64,000 bases of DNA from Mimachlamys varia (GCA_947623455.1 OX392532.1:1302001-1366000); one strand, 5' to 3'. Counted from the stretch's first letter, positions 19,762 through 32,309 are shown. A program made the numbers and translations. The notes: a model not told the origin generated them from the letters alone.

Positions 19762-22297
19762 ATGAGTAACGCACGAGAAAGAGCAAGAAACAAAATTTCT
19801 TCATTTGTTTCGTTATTAGAGAAGAAAAACATCCGACTTCTTGCAGTTGATTTCGACGAAACTTTGATCTCGATCCATTCCGGAGGGTGCTGGAAAGACA
19901 GTGCGGAGAAACTGTCACAACACGTTCGTCCGTGTGTGAGAGATCTGATGGATGAGGCTTTGCAGCGTAACATCAACGTTTGCATTGTGACTTACTTCAC
20001 TCAGCCGTGGATCATCAGAGAGATGCTGAAATTAGTTTTCAAAAGGTGTGAATAACTACTATAAAATGATAGGTTGTGTGCTGGACACTATTAAAAAAAG
20101 TGAAGAAATTGTTATTTACAGTGAGGGAGGGGGGGGGGGGTTATTTCTTTTTTGAGCTGTAAAATAAAAAACTTTGTGAGTTGAGGGTGTGTCTTTGAGA
20201 TCAACAAGGGCTGCGTTGTGTATATGTGCCTTGAAGATCTCTAGTGTAGGGCATTGTACTGCTGCCACCGGGAGGAGGTTCCATTGTGTTATTGTGTGTG
20301 GGAAGAAGGAGTATTTGTATGTGTCCTTGGTGGCAGATAGGTGTCTGTATGTGTATGGGTGTGTTTGTCTTGTCCTAGGGTCTGCTGGGTGTAAGATGGT
20401 GTTTGCGTCTATTGCGACATGATGGTGAATAATTTTATATAGTAAGATGAGTCTAGTGTTGAGTCTGCGTGTTTGGAGTGTGGGCCAGTTTAATTTGTCC
20501 ATCATGTCTTGCACTGAGCTGGTGTTGTGGTATCTGTTTTGTACGTATCGTGCTGCTCTGCGTTGTATTTTCTCTAGCTGGTTGATATGGTTTGTGTTAT
20601 GCGGGTCCGATATGGAAGAACAGTATTCCAGTTATATCTACAACCAGCACAGACAACATGCTATTCAACTGTTCCATGCATAAAAAAGCCACTATAGAAA
20701 TAATAATAATGAAAATATTTATTCAGGAAAACCATATCACAATAGAGTACATATAATCACATAAGATCACACAATATTTTCAGCATTTTCTTAATAAATA
20801 GTAATAAATAGTATCAACTTGCATGTGCTTTGACTTATTTTCATTTCATTTTACATTTTAGTGTTGCATATTATGTACAACAGTGTTTTATGTAAATTCA
20901 ATTTGCTTTGTGTGATGTTTCTTACTTACTGTTATTTATCTAGGTGTTTGTCGAAATACAAGCTCCTTGGAGCTTATGTTCCTGTTATCTTTATATATTC
21001 GACGTAAAAATAAAGGTTCTTGGATCTTGTATCTTGTATCCCATAAATGTTGTGTTATCACAGTTAATTGGTATGTACATTTCTTTAATATAAATTTTTG
21101 CTTCACCTAGGATAACCCATGATAGCCGAGTACGACTTATTTCCAATGGGGTCCTTATGAAATCAAATAAAATAAAATGATTTTAAGAAATTTAGATAAA
21201 ATTTAACCACGGCACGATTATCGCAGTTCAGTACCTGATAGTGATGTTGTTAGATGGTAAATCTACTTACACTCTTAAAAATTAAATAGTATACAGATAG
21301 GTGATTTTAGCCTATTTACCTGGTGTATGTAAATTGGTTGAACCTATGTTTGCTATCATGTCAAACTATTTAAACTGTGTCCAGCAGATCAGGGACTCCT
21401 GTAGATTTAATTTATTATTTGTTACTGATTGTATAAGGAGCAGGCCATCTAGCTAGATGGAAATTCCCCTTTAGCTCAGTGGTAGAGCGTTGGACTATAG
21501 CTGGAATCCTGGAGATTGAGGTTCGATCCCTGTTGGAAGCATACTATTCTCGAGCTCTTTCCTGTTAGAAATTGGGTTGTGGTGTTTCGGGCCGAACACA
21601 TTTAAAAAGTGGGGAGTAGTTTGGCAGATTTTAATTGTACATAGGATTAAGATCACCTTCTAGCTTCAAGCTACATATACATCTGTAGAGGGAATTTTCC
21701 TAATTATAGCTCAGTTGTAGAGCGTCTGTCTAGGAACCTGTATATTGAGGATTCGATTCCCGATGGAACCATGCACACTATATATATTCTCTTTCTTGTT
21801 GCACAATGATGATGTTTGTATAAAATGTATGGGAGCCTATATAAACCTAACACAAATTACATGTTTTTATTTTGTAACATATATCATTATTGTAGCGTGC
21901 CCCTGTGCCCAAACATTTAGCACCTCTCCCTGTTATTCATTAAGCTGAATATTGTACCACAGTATTCTCACATCTTTATTATTCTATTTCTTCCAGAGAC
22001 GCAGAAAAGATATATGTTCAAGGCAACACAGCAGAATTCCGTGAGAAAAACAAGCATCAAATTCTTGGCAAGGAAGCACATTTGGCCGCAGTATGTACAG
22101 AGTTATATAACCAAAAACATCTCATCATCAAACCTGAGGAGATCATTCTGTTTGATGATGACACAGATAACATTGATACAGCGGTAGAGTTTGGACACTG
22201 GGCGGTGGCAGTTAGGGACGACATCAGTTATCTCTCGTTTGATGACTTTTCCACGATGCTAAAGAACGCTACAAGCAAGAAGAAAGCCAAGTCCTGA
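19762..22297 (+). CDS. HAD-superfamily phosphatase, two exons, complete
   Basis: Exon 1 is 19762-20045 and exon 2 is 21997-22297. They join in phase 2 (AG|A, Arg) to give 585 nt, 194 residues plus TGA. HAD motif I is DFDETL, with the nucleophile Asp30 and acid/base Asp32. Motif II is a Thr near residue 77 after a hydrophobic strand (VCIVT). A candidate motif III Lys is Lys114 or Lys120, and motif IV is the FDDD at 147-150, supplying metal-binding acids. The predicted activity is magnesium-dependent phosphomonoester hydrolysis. The protein is small, with no membrane segment or signal peptide, so probably cytosolic. The ATG context AAAACAATGAGT is good. I do not recognise a named orthologue; magnesium-dependent phosphatase-like or an uncharacterised HAD group are possible, and the substrate is unknown. 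Its intron contains a LINE fragment and two tRNA-like repeats. Confidence 0.9.
20116..20640 (-). pseudogene. LINE ORF2 C-terminal fragment
   Basis: Continuous minus-strand coding of about 175 residues resembles the C-terminal end of CR1/Jockey-type non-LTR reverse transcriptases. Key phrases are LEKIQRRAARYV, LNWPTLQTRR, LLYKIIHHHVAI, HPYTYRHL and SFFPHTITQWNLLP, followed by the usual LEIFK helix. It is 5'-truncated; the RT catalytic motifs are absent. It lies antisense within the phosphatase intron. The C-rich stretch before the stop encodes a proline run. Confidence 0.82.
21465..21540 (+). repeat. tRNA-like sequence in the phosphatase intron
   Basis: TTTAGCTCAGTGGTAGAGC is an excellent A box, and GGTTCGATCCC about 35 nt downstream is an excellent B box. 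The 5' TTCC can pair with 3' GGAA, but the rest of the acceptor stem and the anticodon region fit poorly. A SINE head or tRNA pseudogene is favoured; a functional tRNA is not excluded. Confidence 0.6.
21696..21771 (+). repeat. Second tRNA-like sequence, diverged copy
   Basis: TTATAGCTCAGTTGTAGAGCG and GGATTCGATTCCC repeat the A- and B-box layout of the copy 230 bp upstream, in the same orientation. Both are preceded by a GGAAATT/GGAATTTT-type lead. The pair looks like a tandem duplication of one tRNA-derived repeat. Confidence 0.55.
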
Positions 22298-22902
22298 GAA
22301 CACACAATGTGCTGAATTGCTTAGAATTGCTAATTTATACATCAACATATAATTATCAGGCTTCAGAATTTTGAAACATCTTAATTCTCTGTTCTCAAGT
22401 ACATAGTTATAATTATATAGTTAGCTAATCATGAAAAGTTCTCAAAGTAGTGAATCTCAAAGATGATGTTCTGAAATATTTGAAAACATACTCAACTAAG
22501 AGTTTGCTTTTCCATTTCTTTTTAAACAGAAGTGGTCATTAGAACTTTTTAACTGAAGTCATATTGATCAGTGAATTGGAAGTGAATTTAGGAAAGATAA
22601 TCTTAATTTCTTTGAAACTTTTCACACATGTAAATTGGCTATTGAAAATCAAGTAACACCAGTTATATATTTTCACAAAAGCTGAAACTTGAACACTAAG
22701 GATTGGTTTCAAGATCCTGGAGCCCGATGCATGTCACTGGTGATGATAATAACAGTTACGAAGTCTGCTGCAGTTGTTCGAAGTTGTTAAACTAACCTAT
22801 GCTGAGTAAGTTACAAGTAGAGCAAAGGGATTGATATTGTATATTACTAATATGTGATCATGGACATGAACTGGCTAACAGATATACTGTACTAATATAC
22901 CT

Positions 22903-23056
22903 CAGGGTTTGCGTTGGAGCCGTCCCTATATCTTTTTCAAGCATAAAAACTGAAAAGGACCCCACTATTTTTCAGGACTCCGATTTAAACTATTCAGAAG
23001 GACCCCATTTTATTTAGGAAAGGACCCCATTTATGAAATACCCAGCGCAAACCCTG
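22903..23056. mobile_element. 154-bp element with CAGGGTTTGCG inverted ends
   Basis: The left end CAGGGTTTGCG and right end CGCAAACCCTG are exact inverted repeats, and TACCT abuts both outer edges. The interior has three copies of GGACCCCA(C/T)T. The CAGGG tip is hAT-like, but only five flanking bases match, so the superfamily is uncertain. Confidence 0.6.
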
Positions 23057-25249
23057 TACCTGTTGTTGATGCCAGTGGGAAGAATTTTTCTTCTTCTAAT
23101 TTTTGTTAAAAATATAAATGAAGTACAGCTAAAAAAAACTTCACCAATTTGGTTTTGCAACCAGCTACCTGGTACACATAGATTTTGAGTTTTTTTCCAT
23201 AGAATATAAAATATTTAAAACAAGAATTATAAGATTTACAAAAAAATGTTGAGAATGTCTTTCACTCTGAGGCATCTTGTTTTATATGGTATGGTTAGAT
23301 ATACCTTGCTGTCAAGTCATCTATAATATATATGTGTGTATATGTGAATATTTTGTGTTGGTGTCTCTGTGGTTCGGTCATAAGATCCTGTTATTGTTAT
23401 ATTTGTTACCTTGTTTGTTTCTCATGGGTCAGTAAATCAATTTACTCATCCAGATTGTGATTAATCTAACATATCAATGTATGTTGTTAAAGTTGTTATG
23501 CATGGTTGACTTATATAAGTAGTACTGAAATGCTGGCACACAATCAGCACGTACAATTGATAATATCTCTGTATATGTAACATCAGATTCTAATGTAATG
23601 AGGCGAAACCTTGTCACCCAGATAAACATTTCAAACAAAAACAGTACAGAATCCTTCAAGTGAGTTTGTTTTTTCTGGAGTTTAAAGTGTAATATGACAG
23701 TTTAAAAGTGGCTGTATAACAGTTTGAAAATAACAGCTCGCTGCTTTAGAAGGACCTTCTGTACATTGTTTGTCTGTATGTGAATTACAGTTAGTCTATC
23801 TTAGAATTTGTAAATGCTAGGTACTCTAGCTAATAGCCAGCAATTCTGTAAAACATTTTATTCATTGGCAATCTTTCCAAAGTGGTTCAATGTAAATTAT
23901 TGTTCACCCTAAAACCTGGTCTTTCTAATGTTTAAAATTTTGAGATTTTGATAGCAAATAATGCATTCTTGAATACTCAAAAAGTAAATAAACAGTTTGA
24001 AAAAAATAAATCAAGAAACGAATCAGAAAAACATTACCACTGGTAATGGCCGCCACATTATACATGTACATTAAAGGTACAGTTTGATTCGTTATATAAA
24101 TTTGGTTTACAGAAATTAAACCACTTCTTATTATACTTTTAATATTGTTTTTTGTGTAATGTAATTGTTGTTTTATGTTTCTTAAAGCTTTGTGTCTTGA
24201 TAAAGGAGTGGATTGCTCTGAAAATTTGATAGCACCAGTTTGTCTACACTGTTTGAATTACTTCTTTGCCCTTAATACAATCTTAAGTAGTTCTTATCCA
24301 ATAAATATCCATTTGTAAGGACCCAGTGTTATTTGGAAAAATACCGTTGATATTACTTCTTTGACCCATATTGCATTACTTATATATACGTAGTGTGTCA
24401 CAATCAATGTTAGTACATAAGTATTGATAAACAATGCACTTAATATGTTATCAATGTAATTAAAAAAACATTGCAGTGATGAATTCAGAGAGTACATGTG
24501 ATAGGCTGTTGATGAAGATCTAGGTGAAGGTAATTAGATATGATGGAAAGTTCACTGCTCCAATCTACTAGGAATAATGAGGATTGAACTGGTATACAGA
24601 ACAATATTTCGCATACCATATTTTTATATAACACATATACATCTAGTCGTCATTACATTTTACATTTAGCTACGGTTTTATATTAATGTTTTACGGTAGT
24701 ATTGTGTATGTCAGTTGTAAATACACATGTCAACTTCAGTAGTGTTCTAGCTTTTTTATGTACTGACAGCTCGTTCTGTAATAGCTGTCAAGTGTAACTT
24801 GTTATCATTAAGTAGATATATGTTTGGATCTTACAACTAAATACTTTACATAGATTGTGTGACCCATTTCATTCCTCAGTTCGGTTGTTTGATTTTTACT
24901 TTTTAATGCATACAATGATACATTTTTGTATTGTGTTTTTTCTCATGTTAAATTCAAGAGTACATTTCAAATAATTGTATATGATAAATATACATGTATT
25001 AACAGTTGCATTGTAAAATCTAGCTTGATACTACCCTCACTCATTTGCTAAAATAAAATGATTTTATGGTTTAAAGGTAAAGGGTTCCACAGCATTCAAG
25101 GTTCTTAAAAATAAGTTTCACTATAGCTTGGTTTTGGTTTTGCTTCATGTCCTATTATACAGCATTACATGGTCATTTAAGTTAGATTTTTATGGTGGAG
25201 GAAAGCTGGAACTCTGAAAGAAAAAACACTATCAGTCAACTGCCCCAGG

Positions 25250-25335
25250 TAGGCCTGGAACCTATGACCCAGAGGTTTGTGGCTAGTGGTAGCAGAGTGT
25301 CAGGCACTCAGTTAATGCCACAGCGGTCCTGTTTC
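25250..25335 (-). repeat. Possible tRNA-derived relic
   Basis: Read on the minus strand, GGACCGCTGTGGC is followed by AACCTCTGGGTCATAGGTTCC, laid out like a decayed tRNA-type promoter pair (B box GGTTCCAGGCC). The A box is poor. It is an old SINE head at best. Confidence 0.3.
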
Positions 25336-28224
25336 ACTACATACCTGTTTATTTCTGTTTCTGCTTTGTCTGTTGAATCATCTCTCATTTTGACGGATAC
25401 ATTTACAATTCTTTGACAGCTACATCTGTAAAGTATAATTATGGCCTTGCAGTGTCCATGTGTTCAATCACTGTAGTTTTTGTTACAGAATTCGTCTTCA
25501 AATACTGAAATTTCAAGCTAAATCTGTATTATAATTCTGTAGAATGCATTGAATGATATGACAAATATAATGAACCTTGTAGAAAATGACTTGAAACAAA
25601 AATAGTTACAATTCTAAGGTCTGTCTCCTGTTGTTGATATATGATGATGGCTGTTTTAAATATCAATTACACCGTATTTTCATTGTCAGAAATATTTATA
25701 TACAATTGCTTCATACAAATTGATGTAATTATATATTTTCACTATGTTAGTATAACACATAATAATAATGTGTCTGAGAATAGTTTGCATACAGTTGTAC
25801 AATATTAACTATTATGATATTATTTTATTTGTGTATCAAGATTATAACAAAATATAACAGAGAAAAAAATTGAAAGGATATTTAAGAAGGATCATGTTTG
25901 TTTAACTTTCAAGTTTTTGTTATAAACTTAAACTATTCTGGTCAGGAGTGTTGGCATTGTAAATTAAACAGCATTTGATCAATGGTAAATGTATTCAGAA
26001 TTAAAGTTTCTTTCTTGAGAAAGCTTTATGTATATCATAAAATGAGTGAAAACCAAACCTGCATCCATGTAATCAAAAACCTATAAAAAATAGTATTTTC
26101 TAAAAAATAAAAAAAAGTTTTAGATTTCGGCTGGAATTGCTAATCAATATAACAAACTTCGTTCAATAAATATATTAGCATATTTCTTGCCTACATTAAA
26201 TGAGACTATTAACAAAAAAACCCAAAACTATTGGTGTATAATTGTAGTTTAGTTAAATGCCTATTTAATGAAAACATTTACTTGAAAAAAGTACATCATT
26301 GCTTTAGAAAGTGATGTACGTTTTGTAGAAAAATGATATTTTAATAACAAAAAAGGTGACACCAATCCACGACACTGGTAGGTGGAGTAATTATCCCCCC
26401 TTACACCAGAGCTTGCGATTTATTACCTTAATAAGTCTTTCAAAATAAAAAAATGTCTATTCAGGGGTAAGTTCATTAAAAAAAACCGAACCATTCCAGT
26501 AGAATATTCATACTGACATAGTTATCCGATGTTTATAAAATTATATAAACTGAACTACATGTCAGTCTGAAAACCAGAATTTGGGATATATTGCATCTGA
26601 AAGGATTTTTATTTTCTAATTCCTAAAAAATGCTGAAAGAAATCTTCCAATGACTGTTTATATTAGTTACTTTTGTTACATGTATTGTCACGTTTTATAG
26701 TTGCATGTTTCACTCTCATTTGTATATTTTTATAAAGTTGTTTGTTATGGTGATAATTATAAAAAAGCAGTACTTGTATATTTTTAAGGATATGACTGTA
26801 ATTATTCTGATATTATATCGTACCACAGGTATTATTTGTTGTACCGGGAAAAGGTTGCTGTCTCCAAGTAATGGTATATAGGGCTGCGTGGTTAGAAGCT
26901 ATGCTATTCATTATGATCATTGTCATTCTCGATATCCAGGGCCTACGTTCTCTACACCCCTAAATATGTTATGGCAAAACTGAAGGCTCCGTCAACGCCA
27001 AAGGGTTGATGAGGCAAGAAGACTGGTTCGAGCCTTTGATGTACATCAAAAGAAATTCGAGGTCACGTAACGGCAAAAATTGAAATGGTTGCAGCTCCTT
27101 TGTAATCTTCATCAGCATAGCGATTCGTCAGCTTGTTATAACTGAGCGTGCAAGTTTTGTCATGACAGATCACGGGGGGTTAGGGAACATAGGTGAGCGT
27201 ATCCACCTTGATATCGAAGACGGACCATTGTTAGAAAACCTTTTTTTTGTCAAAAACTATTACTAAAACTTTTTTCTGGGGTTTAAAGTGTAAAATGTAT
27301 CCCGAACATTTTGTACTCGTAGTACTATGACTCATGGCTTTTTTGTCCGTCTCAAATGCTTTATTAACTTTGAATTTTGAAATAGATTTATAATCGGACA
27401 ATCTCTCCCAGAGTGTTCTTTGCACCAGTCCTAAGACCACAGAAGAAGAAAGAGAGAGAGAGTCGAGTTGGTTTTTACCACGGACTTGGATATATCTAAT
27501 TCCATGGTTTAAACAGTTTCGGCAAGGATTGTGTTTATAATTTATAAGATATACAATATTCAGATTCAAGTGATAATTGTGCATTTATATGGACGCCAAT
27601 TTCATGTAAATTAGAAATGATGTTTATTGTTGAAATTCATACCGATTATTTAAGGAAAAATACATATGGTGTTATTTAAAATTAGATGCATGCAATGTTA
27701 ATTTAGAAGTGAACAAGTTTAAGGTGATTTTTTCATGAAAATTCCTTTTCTTCAGAACCCTTTGATATTATCCTTATTACAAATTGAATCACTGGTTTTG
27801 ATCACAACGTATTTTTCCGGTGTACTACTGTGTGATGCAGTATAAATATGAACCTTTTATTATATACAATGTAGCAATCCAACAGAAAAATCTCAGTTCC
27901 CGAGACTAGAACTAAAAATCTCAGTTCCTGAGACTTGAACTTGATGTTTGAGGCCCATTCTGAGTGATAACTTTTGGGTAGAGGGAGTTTTTATAGACGT
28001 GTTTACCATGGTATTAAATACCCATCATAAGTTTGTGTAGTTTGGTTCCTGATATATTATACCCCAGACTGATATCAATCAGTTACATTTGGTTTCAGAT
28101 GCTATATAGCTGCTTCCGTTTTGTTACGTATGTTGTTAATGATGAAGGCTCTTTGTTTAAGCCGCAGGATGTTAATAAAGGAATGATATCAGTACTAGTT
28201 ATGTTTTTCATTTATTTGTTATAA

Positions 28225-28660
28225 AACAATCGGAGAATACCAAAGCGTTGACAAAACTATTATCAGCCATCAGGGCTCAAAATCGATTAAACTAGGCGTA
28301 AAATGAAAGAGTAAATATGAAGATAATTGAAAAAGTACAAGAGAATAAGTTCAGGTGTTATGGAAGTGTTCGGGTCTTCGGCTTCATTGACGACACCCGC
28401 CATGTAAATTTAGGTGACATCCTTGTAAATGTCACGTTAAAGTATGAAATGAGACAACATTCTCAATCACATTAAGAACACATACGAGTGAGCGTATTCC
28501 AAGTGTACCTTCAAACATCTGTGTTTTACATATTCATATCAAGAATACAGAATATATAAAGATCTTAATGAAACCTAGATGGCGACCATAGAACTCTTCA
28601 TCAACCCGATCTGTCGAATCCCGTGCCGCCAGTTTTTTTCGTCAGAAACTGACATCTATC
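28225..28660 (-). mobile_element. Penelope-like element 3' fragment
   Basis: Complement of the 3' portion shared by more than ten copies here: phrases AAGTACAAGAGAATAAG, CTTCATTGACGACACCCGCC and the ATGGCGACCAT segment. On the minus strand the upstream part corresponds to the C-terminal coding end (KFYGRHLCLIE in better copies) followed by a non-coding tail. Several indels are present. Confidence 0.6.
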
Positions 28661-29039
28661 ACAATAATCACAATATTCAAGGCAAGCCTTAGAATAACGA
28701 ATCAACTACGATATAAATATAAGTTGGTGATGCAAGGGTGAAACTATCAAGAAAGGGAAAGTTTTAACGATCGGAAAATAACGTTGATGGTGTAGCTAAA
28801 CACAAGTCGATATTTCTTGACCCCGTTGTTCGAACAACTTTCAGCGGTATACATGATAAGTATGTGGTTGTTTTTGCAGACACAGCAGGTAACAACATGC
28901 TACTTGTTTACATTCATTGCTTTAAAAAAAGAACTAGTCCTGCTTGATAATCAATGTAACCCTACTTACACATTGACCGGTTTTTCGAAAGATGAAATAC
29001 TATCTAACTAAGCTTCAGTATAACAATTTTTCACGATAC

Positions 29040-29300
29040 CGGTTAATTAGCAATACCATGGCTACCTCGTCTATATTAGATACCGAACATACGCAAGGAT
29101 CCTTATAAGCAATGTTTTATCGCTGGCTCAGCTAATTGCTCAAGCCTTTATCAAACCCTTATTTTTATTCTTGGATCCATTAAATCAGTTCTTATTGTCT
29201 TATCTTATTGTGACACTGAAATTAACGGAATGTACATTTTGAAAAAAAACTCGAATAATCTGATTAGTCTTGGACGACCTTCCTAAAATGTTTCATCTAT
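29040..29300 (+). pseudogene. Penelope-like reverse transcriptase relic
   Basis: Frame-broken coding matches the copy at 31603: peptide pieces such as DPYKQCFIAGSANC, YCDTEINGMYI and LKKNSNNLI can be read, with frameshifts between them. The IPKLHK-type block of Penelope-like RTs is decayed to an IPNIRK-like sequence. Not functional. Confidence 0.55.
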
Positions 29301-29339
29301 CAAAACATTTGATTTTTCCATCACTATCATGCCTCATGC

Positions 29340-29875
29340 GAAGCTGAAAATAAATAAGAGAATAACGAAACGTTAACAAAATCATAATCCAAACTCAAAA
29401 TCGATTAAACCAGTGGCAAAATATGAACAAAGGAAAGATTAACATGGAGACCCTTGCAAAAGTACAAGAGAATAAGAACAGGTGTTCCGGAAGAGTAAGC
29501 GTCTTCTGCTTCATCGACAAAACCCGCCATGTAAATCTTTGTCACATCCATCAAGTTCTCAAAATGAGAACCGAGAATCATTGTCAATCACAACAAGTAG
29601 ACACACTAATGAGCATACTCAAAAACGTCCATCTTCATATTACTCAAAGATACAGAATATTTCTCAATGAGACAAAGATGGCGACCATAAAACTTCCACA
29701 TAGTTCTGATCAAACTGCATCTCTCGAATCCTTGTGTTGTGAATTTGTTTGTCAGCAGTCGACATCGATCACGAAAATCCGGATATTTAGAGCGTCTTCG
29801 ATCTCTCAATATGAGAGTGTTCCTTTCCAAGGAAGGTGGACGACGATAAAAATGAATGGTTGAGATCGAGCTATT
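29340..29875 (-). mobile_element. Inverted Penelope-like 3' end
   Basis: The minus strand encodes LLTNKFTTQGFERCSLIR, then KFYGRHLCLIEKYSVSL and [11 protein letters not shown], matching the C-terminus of the Penelope-like ORF, followed by the common 3' tail to about 29345. It faces the plus-strand copy at 29880-31410, so the two can form a large hairpin. The 146-codon plus frame at 29423-29863 is its antisense. Confidence 0.65.
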
Positions 29876-29879
29876 ACTG

Positions 29880-31410
29880 GTTGACAATGTTTCTGTTGTG
29901 TTTTGAAGACAGATTTTCCAGCAGTCTGTAGGCATTCCCTTGTGAGCAAACTGCCCCACTCTTGGCTTACCTGTTTTTTTTTGTTTTCGTACGAGGCTGA
30001 ATTTTTGGAAGAACTAACCAGGAGAGGTAACAAAAACCTTACCAAATCTTTTTATTTCACTTTCAGACATATCGACGATGTGTTGTCTATATATAATCTA
30101 TGAATATGTTGACCACGTCGATCGTATATACCCTTCTGAACTTGAAATAAAGGACATACCAGATTCTTCTACATCAGCTGCTTAATGTGATTTTTACTTA
30201 AACTTTGACCAACATGAACAGCTTACTACTAAGATATATGGTAAACTTGACGAATTCAATTTTCCGATCTTGAGATTTCCTTTTCTTGACAGACTTGCTC
30301 GAAATACAGTGTTTTTCGTGATAGATGTCGGCTACTGACAAACGTACAAGACAGGGATTCGAAAGTTGGAGGTTATTGAAGACTATGAGCAAGTTTTATG
30401 GTCGCCATCTTTGTCTCATTGAGATCACAGGCACTTGTGGCCAGGAGAATAACCATATATACAATATAAATAAACAGAATATAGCAAAATTTGAAAAAAA
30501 AATAAGATATATAAACTAAATTTTTCCAATTTTCTTTTTATGTTATTAATCATTTAAAACCATATATATTGAGATTGTTTCTTTGTACACAAACAGGAAT
30601 TGAAAACTTAATTTGCGAGCTTTCGAAAACGTCTGTTTCCTTTGTCAAGCAAAGAGTACAATAGCCGAGTGTCGGTGTTCTGACCGCTGAAATCAGCTCA
30701 CCTCCCAAAATAGGGCGAGTTGGAGAAGTCAGCTGTCAAAAACGTAGCGCGACATTTCGTCCAAATGTTTTCTAGTACTACAGGTAGACAGAGGGACGGG
30801 TAAGATGTTTACCCATTCCGCCCCTTATTGGATGTTAAAATAGGGGCGGAATGGGTAAACATCTTACGTCAAGCGGTTAAATTTCACAAATATCGACTAT
30901 CAGACACTGAAAAAGAGAGCAGTATCTGATAGTCGATGTTTTGTAAAATTTAACCGCTTGACGTATCAAGCTGAAATTTGGCAGTTATTATCATCATGGT
31001 TTTAGATGAGTAATAACATAAAAAGAAAATTGGAAAATTTAGTTTAAATGTTTTTTTTTTTTTTTTTCAAAATTCGCTATATTCTATATATTCTATATGT
31101 AGATGGTTATTCTCCTGACCACAAGTGCCTGTGATTGAGATCTTTTTCGTTTCCTTTCATGATATGAAGGTGACCGTTCTGGAATATGCTCATCAGTGTG
31201 CTCTCTTGTTGTAGCTGAGAATGATGACTCGGTGCTCACTTTGAAGACATGATGTTTGCTTGGATGTGACCAATATTTACATGGCGGGTGTCGTCGATGA
31301 AGCAGAAGACGCTTACATTTCCAGAACAGCGAGTCAGTCTCCATGTAAATATCTCTTATTTTATTTTTTGCCCTTAGTTTAATCGATTTTGAGTTCGGAT
31401 TATGGTTCTG
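29880..31410 (+). pseudogene. Penelope-like RT C-terminus split by a MITE
   Basis: From 29915 the plus strand reads FQQSVGIP, then a frameshifted TNC segment, FTFRHIDDVLSIYN (the IDD catalytic box), HVDRIYPSELEIKD and FNFPILRFPF. It then continues as FYGRHLCLIE to 30425. The copy is cut there by the 708-bp element at 30426-31133 and resumes at 31134 with FVSFHDMKV and LEYAHQ, then the 3' tail with ATGGCGGGTGTCGTCGATGA. Stops and frameshifts show it is dead. No GIY-YIG endonuclease segment is recognisable. Assignment to Penelope-like elements rests on remembered RT motifs. Confidence 0.62.
30426..31133. mobile_element. 708-bp hAT-type non-autonomous transposon
   Basis: Terminal inverted repeats of about 150 bp begin CACAGGCACTTGTGGCCAGG and end CCTGACCACAAGTGCCTGTG. 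The octamer ATTGAGAT occurs at 30418-30425 and again at 31134-31141, a perfect 8-bp target duplication. The interior holds two further palindromes: one around 30801-30867 built on GTAAGATGTTTACCCATTCC and its inverse, and one around 30892-30934 built on ATCGACTATCAGA and its inverse. There is no transposase. It interrupts a Penelope-like copy, so it is the younger insertion. Fragments of the family are at 16752 and 18955. Confidence 0.88.
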
Positions 31411-31589
31411 TTAATGTTTTGGTATTCTCGGTTTTGTTGTATTAGGAAACTGCCTTCATTGTCATATTTTAAGTTAACAGCTGATATAGAAGAGTCTTTG
31501 TGTCTTTGATTTCAATTTCAGAAGGTCATAAACGACCGACTAGGACAGAAAACTTCTTGTTATTTTTAGACGACACATCGTCGATATAC

Positions 31590-32245
31590 TTGAAAGTGAA
31601 AATTGGCGACGTTTTTACCTACCTTGTCTTTATTGGATACCATACCGAAATTACACAAGGATCTTTATAAGCAACGTTTTATCGCTGACTCTGCTAATTG
31701 CTCGACCAAGCAATTATCAAAACTTCTTACTACCATCCTTAGTACCAAAAAATCAGGGCTTCAGTCTTATTGTGACACTGTATACTCCAGAAGTGGAATT
31801 AATGGGATGTGGATTTTGAAAAACTCGAAAGATCTTTTGATCAATCTTGACGATAGTGGAATATGGCAGTGAGCTATCTTGGAGCATACTTTATAAAAAA
31901 CACGACAAAAGCTAAGAGGAAATATACTGAAGAAGATATAGTAAGGATGATTGAATTCCTGGTCGACAATAATTAATAATTTTGTTGAGTTCGGAGGAAA
32001 GATTTTCCAGCAGACTGTTGGCATTCCCATGGCAACAAACTGTGCCCGACTCTTAGCTGACTTTCAGATATATCGACGATTTGTTGTCTATAAACAACTA
32101 GAAATTTGGTGACCACGTCGATCGTATATACCCTTCTGAACTTGAAATAAAGGACACAACAGACTCTTCTACATCAGCTGCTTACCTCGATCTCTACTTA
32201 AAATACGACCAACATTGACAACTTACTACTAAGCTATACGATAAA
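31590..32245 (+). pseudogene. Second Penelope-like RT copy
   Basis: The best RT frame in the window is 31603-31872: IPKLHKDLYKQRFIADSANC, then STKQLSKLLT, YCDTVYSRSGINGMW and NSKDLLINLDD. This pattern (PKLHK, RFI, CSTK..S) is characteristic of Penelope-like reverse transcriptases. After a stop near 31870, frameshifted pieces continue: KYTEEDIVRMIEFLVDNN, FGGKIFQQTVGIPMATNCA, an FRYIDD-like box, and DHVDRIYPSELEIKD to about 32160. Non-functional. Confidence 0.65.
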
Positions 32246-32309
32246 CGTATATTTATTTTTTAGCTCACTTGTTACGAGCAAACTAAGACATCTCAGTAAG
32301 CTCACGCAT

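Larger units (their letters stand above)
22298..28220. other. 3' flank of the phosphatase and gene-free DNA
   Basis: AT-rich sequence without recognisable coding exons. The first AATAAA on the plus strand found after the phosphatase stop is near 23987, so the 3' UTR could be long. A short element (22903-23056) and a tRNA-like relic (25250-25335) are listed separately. A (GA)n run lies at 27448-27463. A 117-codon minus frame at 27231-27584 has no recognisable domain. Confidence 0.45.

Noticed and set aside
21465..21540. Functional tRNA gene
   Set aside because: Pol III boxes are good, but acceptor and anticodon arms do not fold convincingly, and a diverged tandem copy sits nearby, so a tRNA-derived repeat is preferred.
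27231..27584. 117-codon minus frame
   Set aside because: No recognisable domain or exon structure, and it overlaps a GA microsatellite; kept only as an unassigned frame.
29423..29863. 146-codon plus-strand frame
   Set aside because: It is antisense to the C-terminal block (KFYGRHLCLIE) and tail of a Penelope-like copy, which explains its openness.
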